Below are positions 7,012 through 9,797 of a stretch of 9,797 bases of DNA, piece by piece. The DNA is taken from positions 1 to 9,797 of the forward strand of contig CALBJS010000282.1 of the NCBI GenBank assembly GCA_937892995.1. The letters are read 5' to 3'. This DNA is from an uncultured Peptococcaceae bacterium (lineage in GTDB: Bacteria > Bacillota > Desulfitobacteriia > Desulfitobacteriales > Syntrophobotulaceae). The first letter of the stretch is position 1, and every line of letters begins with the position of its first letter. A model generated the notes under the pieces. It was given only the letters and a program-made list of their open reading frames with translations, made no database searches and was not told the origin of the DNA. Position numbers and translations under genes: made by a program.

Positions 7012-7457
7012 AAACCCGCCGACAGAAAAAAATCCAGGAATTGATCACTATTGAAATAATTAGAACTCAGGAAGAATTAGCTCAAAGGCTTCAGGAGGAA
7101 GGTTTTAATGTTACTCAAGCGACTATTTCCAGAGATATCAAGGAGATGGGGCTGATAAAAATTTTGGGATTGGATGAGGACTATCGTTATGCTCTCCAGG
7201 GCAAAATCAGTCCTGTTAGTTATCAGGATAGATTAAAAAGGATGTGGAAGGAAGTTGTCGTTTCCTTTGACAGCTGTGAGAATATTATAGTAATCAAGAC
7301 CATTCCAGGTAATGCACAGGCCTTGGCTTCACTCCTGGATAATGCTGGTTGGAAGGAAGTTATTGGTACTGTGGCGGGAGATGATACTATCTTCCTTCTT
7401 GTAAAACCCAAGACTGAGGTTGCTGCGATTCTTCTAAGGCTTGTGGAACTAGCTTGA
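7008..7457 (+). CDS. argR: Arginine repressor ArgR/AhrC
   Basis: ArgR is a hexameric DNA-binding protein that, with arginine bound, represses arginine synthesis genes and in Bacillus activates catabolic ones. At 149 residues it is full length. The N-terminal winged helix (about 1-70) has TQEELAQRLQ (20-29) and TQATISRDIKEMGLIKI (36-52), with the recognition-helix Ser41-Arg42 pair typical of the family. The C-terminal oligomerisation and arginine-binding domain (about 80-149) shows PGNAQALASLLD (100-111) and GTVAGDDTIFLLVK (120-133), with the Asp125-Asp126 arginine-contacting pair. The ATG overlaps the stop of the preceding reading frame (ATGA), with a seven-G tract at 6994-7000 as the probable ribosome binding site. 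No full ARG box was found next to it, so autoregulation is not shown. Linkage to recN is a common Firmicute arrangement. Confidence 0.97.
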   Translation: MKTRRQKKIQELITIEIIRTQEELAQRLQEEGFNVTQATISRDIKEMGLIKILGLDEDYRYALQGKISPVSYQDRLKRMWKEVVVSFDSCENIIVIKTIPGNAQALASLLDNAGWKEVIGTVAGDDTIFLLVKPKTEVAAILLRLVELA

Positions 7458-7465
7458 CGGTCACG

Positions 7466-7492
7466 GATGCCATAGGGCCGCCGATGCCATAG
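7466..7492 (+). repeat. Pair of 10-bp direct repeats, 17-bp period
   Basis: GATGCCATAG occurs at 7466-7475 and again at 7483-7492, separated by GGCCGCC. This short stretch just after argR is richer in G and C than the neighbouring genes. Each copy contains ATG CCA TAG. No function is known to me. Confidence 0.7.
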
Positions 7493-7515
7493 ACGACGGT
7501 ACAGGATGTGCCTAG

Positions 7516-7544
7516 TTTTCAGCCATGCCAGGTATGACTAAAAT
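7516..7544 (+). promoter_or_regulatory. Candidate sigma-A promoter upstream of recN
   Basis: TTTTCA (7516-7521) and TAAAAT (7539-7544) are 17 nt apart and match the -35 and -10 consensus at 4 of 6 and 5 of 6 positions. The pair lies in the only gap between argR and recN. An inverted repeat, TCAGCCAT (7519-7526) and ATGGCTGA (7543-7550), covers both elements and could be an operator or hairpin. Chance matches of this quality are common, so confidence is low. Confidence 0.3.
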
Positions 7545-7585
7545 GGCTGATGCATAAATGGTTGATGCATAAACGGTTGATGTCA
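7541..7585 (+). repeat. Three tandem 15-bp repeats between argR and recN
   Basis: Units are AAATGGCTGATGCAT (7541-7555), AAATGGTTGATGCAT (7556-7570, one mismatch) and AAACGGTTGATGTCA (7571-7585, four mismatches to unit 2). They lie just after the candidate -10 box and end 9 nt before the recN ribosome binding site, so they would be in the recN 5' untranslated region. The first two units contain four-codon start-to-stop frames (ATG GCT GAT GCA TAA; ATG GTT GAT GCA TAA). Confidence 0.85.
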
Positions 7586-7610
7586 GGGGCGGCGAAGGAG
7601 GGAATAATAT

Positions 7611-9284
7611 ATGTTGGTAGAATTACGCATTAAGGATTTTGGCTTAATGGAAGATGTACATCTAGTTTTGGATAGAGAATTTACGGTTTTCACTGGGGAA
7701 ACCGGTGCTGGAAAATCAATGCTTATTGACGCTTTAGGAATTCTTCTAGGTGGAAGAGCAAGTAACGTTTTAATTCGTCACGGCAAGGATAAAGCTTGTG
7801 TTGAAGGAATCTTTTCCAACCTACCATCCAATATAATAAATTTTTTACAAGAAGAAGGATATCCTTTAGAAGATGAAATGTTATTTCTTTACCGTGAAAT
7901 AAATGATTCCGGCAGAAATCTCTGCAGAGTTCAAGGCAGGACCATACCTTTATCCCTTTATCGTACTTTTTGTGAGGGTCTAGTTGATATTCATGGCCAG
8001 ATGGAACATCAATCCCTATTAGTTGCTAATACTCACAGGGAATTGTTGGATAGATTTGGCGGAGATGAACATTTGAAATTATTGGGTATGGTAAGAGAAG
8101 CGGCCTTTAAGTACAGAAACGTAATGGCTAGGGAACGAGAACTTCTTCGCTCGGAAAGGGATAGGGAGAGAAGAGAAGAAATTCTGCGTTATCAGATTGA
8201 AGAGATCGAAAAGATTTCACCTCTCCCTGGTGAAGAAAACACTTTGGAAATAGAAAAGAAGTTTCTTCAAAATGCAGAAAAAATAGTAAATCTCGTGAAT
8301 GAAGCATATGAGGAGTTATATAATGGGGCTGAGGGTATGTCTAATATGTCAGCCTTTGATCTTATCGGAGCTGCTACTAGGAATATGGAAGAACTGAGTG
8401 ATCTCGATCCCGAAAGTGAATCTCTCAATAAAGAACTTGAAGATATTTACTATACCCTGGAAGATTTTATTGACAAATTAAGAACTTATAAGGATAATCT
8501 TGAATTTCAACCTGGAAGGTTGGATCAAATAGAGGCTCGTCTGGTAGAACTTCATAAATTAAAAAAATACGCTTATGATGTAGATGCAGTCCTGAACAAA
8601 AAGATGGAGATGGAAAAGGAACTTGAGGAAATAACTCATCTTCAAGAGGAAAAAGAGAATACCAAGCGTGAGAAAAAAGAGGCTCTTAGTATTTATAATA
8701 ACCTGGCTGAAGAATTGAGCCTTAAACGTGGGATTCATGCCGATAGGATTGAAAAGAGCATCGCAGCAGAATTGCTGGATTTAGGTTTAAAAGATGCTAG
8801 GATAGAAATCATTTTCACCCCGATTACTGAGCCTTCCTCCGATGGAGCGGAGCAAATAGAATTTTATTTTTCAGCTAATGTTGGTGAGCCACCTAAGCCT
8901 TTAGCAAAAGTTGTATCTGGCGGTGAAATGGCTAGATTGATGTTAGCTTTTAAAAGTTTGCTTTCTAAGGTTGAAACCGTTGATACTTTTATCTTTGATG
9001 AAGTTGATAGCGGAGTCGGCGGGAGGACTATAGTCAAAGTTGCTGAAAAACTTGAGCGAATAGCTAAAAACAAACAGGTTTTATGCATCACACACTCCGC
9101 ACAGGTTGCTTCCCTCGCTGATAAACACTTCGGTATTAGCAAGGTAGTCATCGGAGAAAGAACCCTCACCCAAGTCCGGATTCTTGAAGAAAAGGAAAGG
9201 GTGCGAGAACTCGCGAGGATGCTTGGAGGCGAAAATATGGCCTTGGGTTTGGCTGAGGAACTCTGGCGTCAAGCTAAGAATTAG
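7611..9284 (+). CDS. recN: DNA repair protein RecN (SMC-like ATPase)
   Basis: RecN is an SMC-family ATPase that gathers DNA ends during double-strand-break repair with RecA. At 557 residues it has the usual length. The N-terminal ATPase half has Walker A GETGAGKS (29-36) and the Q-loop motif DIHGQMEHQSLL (126-137). A long charged region, about 155-205 and 300-375, is rich in Glu, Lys and Arg and should form the antiparallel coiled coil. The C-terminal half has the ABC signature VSGGEMARLMLA (435-446), Walker B TFIFDEVDSGVGG (459-471) and the H-loop CITHSAQVA (492-500). All ATPase motifs are intact. AAGGAGGG at 7595-7602 gives a strong ribosome binding site 8 nt before the ATG. Unlike its upstream neighbours it is preceded by a 153-bp gap, so it may have its own promoter; no LexA-type operator was recognised there. 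Confidence 0.97.
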   Translation: MLVELRIKDFGLMEDVHLVLDREFTVFTGETGAGKSMLIDALGILLGGRASNVLIRHGKDKACVEGIFSNLPSNIINFLQEEGYPLEDEMLFLYREINDSGRNLCRVQGRTIPLSLYRTFCEGLVDIHGQMEHQSLLVANTHRELLDRFGGDEHLKLLGMVREAAFKYRNVMARERELLRSERDRERREEILRYQIEEIEKISPLPGEENTLEIEKKFLQNAEKIVNLVNEAYEELYNGAEGMSNMSAFDLIGAATRNMEELSDLDPESESLNKELEDIYYTLEDFIDKLRTYKDNLEFQPGRLDQIEARLVELHKLKKYAYDVDAVLNKKMEMEKELEEITHLQEEKENTKREKKEALSIYNNLAEELSLKRGIHADRIEKSIAAELLDLGLKDARIEIIFTPITEPSSDGAEQIEFYFSANVGEPPKPLAKVVSGGEMARLMLAFKSLLSKVETVDTFIFDEVDSGVGGRTIVKVAEKLERIAKNKQVLCITHSAQVASLADKHFGISKVVIGERTLTQVRILEEKERVRELARMLGGENMALGLAEELWRQAKN

Positions 9285-9353
9285 AATAAAATAATATGAT
9301 TATCGAAAAAAATAATCAAGAAAACATAACCAAAAAACTCGTATTTAAATAAA

Positions 9354-9390
9354 ATGCATCCCTAAAAATGCATAATGATGCGGGTTTTTT
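9354..9390 (+). terminator. Probable intrinsic terminator after recN
   Basis: GATGCGGG (9377-9384) is followed directly by six T and then ATTTT. Upstream partners are imperfect: GCATC at 9356-9360 can pair with GATGC at 9377-9381, or GCAT 9370-9373 with ATGC 9378-9381 plus CCC 9360-9362 with GGG 9382-9384 across a bulge. The position, 70-100 nt past the recN stop and before a separately regulated sporulation gene, supports termination. The stem is weaker than usual. Confidence 0.5.
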
Positions 9391-9467
9391 ATTTTCACCA
9401 AATTTTAAGAAATCCTAGAAAACATTTCACAGGATGAAACAGTACACTTATGGAGAAGTTATTAATA

Positions 9468-9493
9468 CAATAAAATCTTAAAAAATTTTATTG
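9468..9493. repeat. Perfect 9-bp AT-rich inverted repeat upstream of spoIVB
   Basis: CAATAAAAT (9468-9476) and ATTTTATTG (9485-9493) are exact reverse complements around an 8-nt spacer. It could be a weak hairpin, a regulator site or chance in AT-rich DNA. No T-run follows, so it is not a standard terminator. Confidence 0.6.
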
Positions 9494-9556
9494 AACCCTG
9501 CAGAGTAAGCATCAAGTTTTTAATGATGAGGAGGTTGGAAAGCTGGAGGGAAAAAC

Positions 9557-9797
9557 GTGATAAAAAAGCAATCATTAAAGATTTTGCTAATTGGGTTTCT
9601 TTTTATTATTACCTTTAGTATTCAACAATCTTCAGATAATAATTTTAAAAGTCGGCAATTCTTAAAAAATGGATATTTACCTGGGGATTCAAAACTAAAT
9701 AATTTCTATCCTGTATATAATTTTCTCGGTTTGTTTTCTCTTGAAAATAAAGAAGTTAATAAACCGAATTTAGAAATTATTCCAGGGGGACATTCTA
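9557..9797 (+). CDS. spoIVB: SpoIVB sporulation serine peptidase, N-terminal part (cut by window end)
   Basis: SpoIVB is made in the forespore, crosses its inner membrane and cleaves SpoIVFA, releasing the protease that activates sigma-K in the mother cell. Only the first 80 codons are present. GTG at 9557 follows GGAGGG (9545-9550) by 6 nt. A basic start (MIKKQ) and a hydrophobic stretch (about 7-22, LKILLIGFLFIITFSI) form a signal or anchor segment. The window ends at LEIIPGGHS (72-80), matching the conserved LxxIPGGxSIG block that precedes the PDZ domain in this family. The position after recN is the standard one, and spo0A would be expected next. Compared with my memory of B. subtilis SpoIVB, the region before PGG is about 30 residues shorter. 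The PDZ and peptidase S55 domains lie outside the window, so integrity cannot be judged. Confidence 0.88.
   Translation, partial: MIKKQSLKILLIGFLFIITFSIQQSSDNNFKSRQFLKNGYLPGDSKLNNFYPVYNFLGLFSLENKEVNKPNLEIIPGGHS

Larger units (their letters stand above)
9285..9556 (+). other. AT-rich intergenic region between recN and spoIVB
   Basis: These 272 bp contain no credible gene. They hold a 6-bp inverted repeat (GATTAT 9298-9303, ATAATC 9312-9317), the probable terminator at 9354-9390, and a perfect 9-bp inverted repeat (9468-9476 and 9485-9493). A GAGGAGG at about 9527-9533 is followed by the true spoIVB ribosome binding site at 9545-9550. The spoIVB promoter, which in B. subtilis is used by forespore sigma factors, should lie here, but I could not find a convincing sigma-F or sigma-G match. 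TACAAT at 9466-9471 resembles a -10 box without a good -35. Confidence 0.6.

Noticed and set aside
7530..7550. ARG box for ArgR autoregulation or control of recN
   Set aside because: ATGACTAAAAT resembles one half of the AhrC box, but the other half (TGGCT) does not match. The TGCAT/ATGCA symmetry at 7551-7569 has the wrong spacing.
7541..7585. CRISPR array
   Set aside because: Units are contiguous, 15 bp long, only three in number, without spacers, and no cas genes are present.
7458..7610. LexA (SOS) box upstream of recN
   Set aside because: No CGAAC-n4-GTTCG type sequence or close variant could be found in the gap.
7549..9377. Shared TGCATAA motif on both sides of recN (7551, 7566, 9369) as a mobile-element end
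   Set aside because: The motif is only 7 bp, is not at precise gene-cassette borders, has no target duplication, and recN is in its normal conserved position.
9535..9618. Short frame from TTG 9535 just after GAGGAGG, ahead of spoIVB
   Set aside because: The TTG is almost touching the ribosome binding site, the 27-codon product has no recognisable features, and the frame overlaps the better-supported spoIVB start.

Overview
The window is a gene-dense stretch of a low-GC, endospore-forming Firmicute chromosome. Three things point that way: strong AGGAGG-type ribosome binding sites, several TTG and GTG starts, and the start of the sporulation gene spoIVB at the right edge. The order xseA-xseB-ispA-dxs-tlyA-nadK-argR-recN-spoIVB is typical of Bacilli and Clostridia. 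The extra membrane-protein genes and the protein sequences suggest the Desulfosporosinus/Desulfitobacterium/Peptococcaceae group; that placement is an inference without a database search. All genes are on the + strand. No mobile element, CRISPR array, tRNA or rRNA was seen.

Layout. Positions 1-847 carry the 3' part of xseA (exonuclease VII large subunit) and the overlapping xseB (small subunit). Positions 857-4795 hold isoprenoid genes, ispA (prenyl diphosphate synthase) and dxs (first enzyme of the MEP pathway). Between them lie a YuiD-type divergent PAP2 membrane protein and a four-helix membrane protein that may be a degenerate CorB/DUF21-like protein. Positions 4796-7457 hold tlyA (rRNA 2'-O-methyltransferase), nadK (NAD kinase), a broken YtqB/MnmM-type methyltransferase gene, and argR (arginine repressor). 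Here the reading frames abut or overlap by a few bases, suggesting one translationally coupled transcript. After a 153-bp repeat-bearing gap comes recN (double-strand-break repair). A 272-bp AT-rich gap with a probable terminator separates recN from spoIVB, which is cut by the window edge.

How the genes fit together. dxs starts the MEP route and ispA makes the C15 or longer prenyl diphosphate used for undecaprenyl phosphate, quinones and related lipids. xseAB and recN are DNA-repair functions, while tlyA and (if intact) the MnmM-like enzyme modify RNA. nadK supplies NADP, and argR is a metabolic regulator. The neighbourhood is a conserved housekeeping set, not a dedicated new pathway.

The most notable departures from the ordinary are two. 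First, the methyltransferase gene at 6428-7011 lacks about 13 nt exactly where its SAM-binding glycine motif should be, so its frame is broken. Second, the argR-recN gap contains tandem 15-bp repeats and start-stop mini-ORFs overlapping a candidate promoter. I see no convincing evidence of a previously undescribed multi-gene system.
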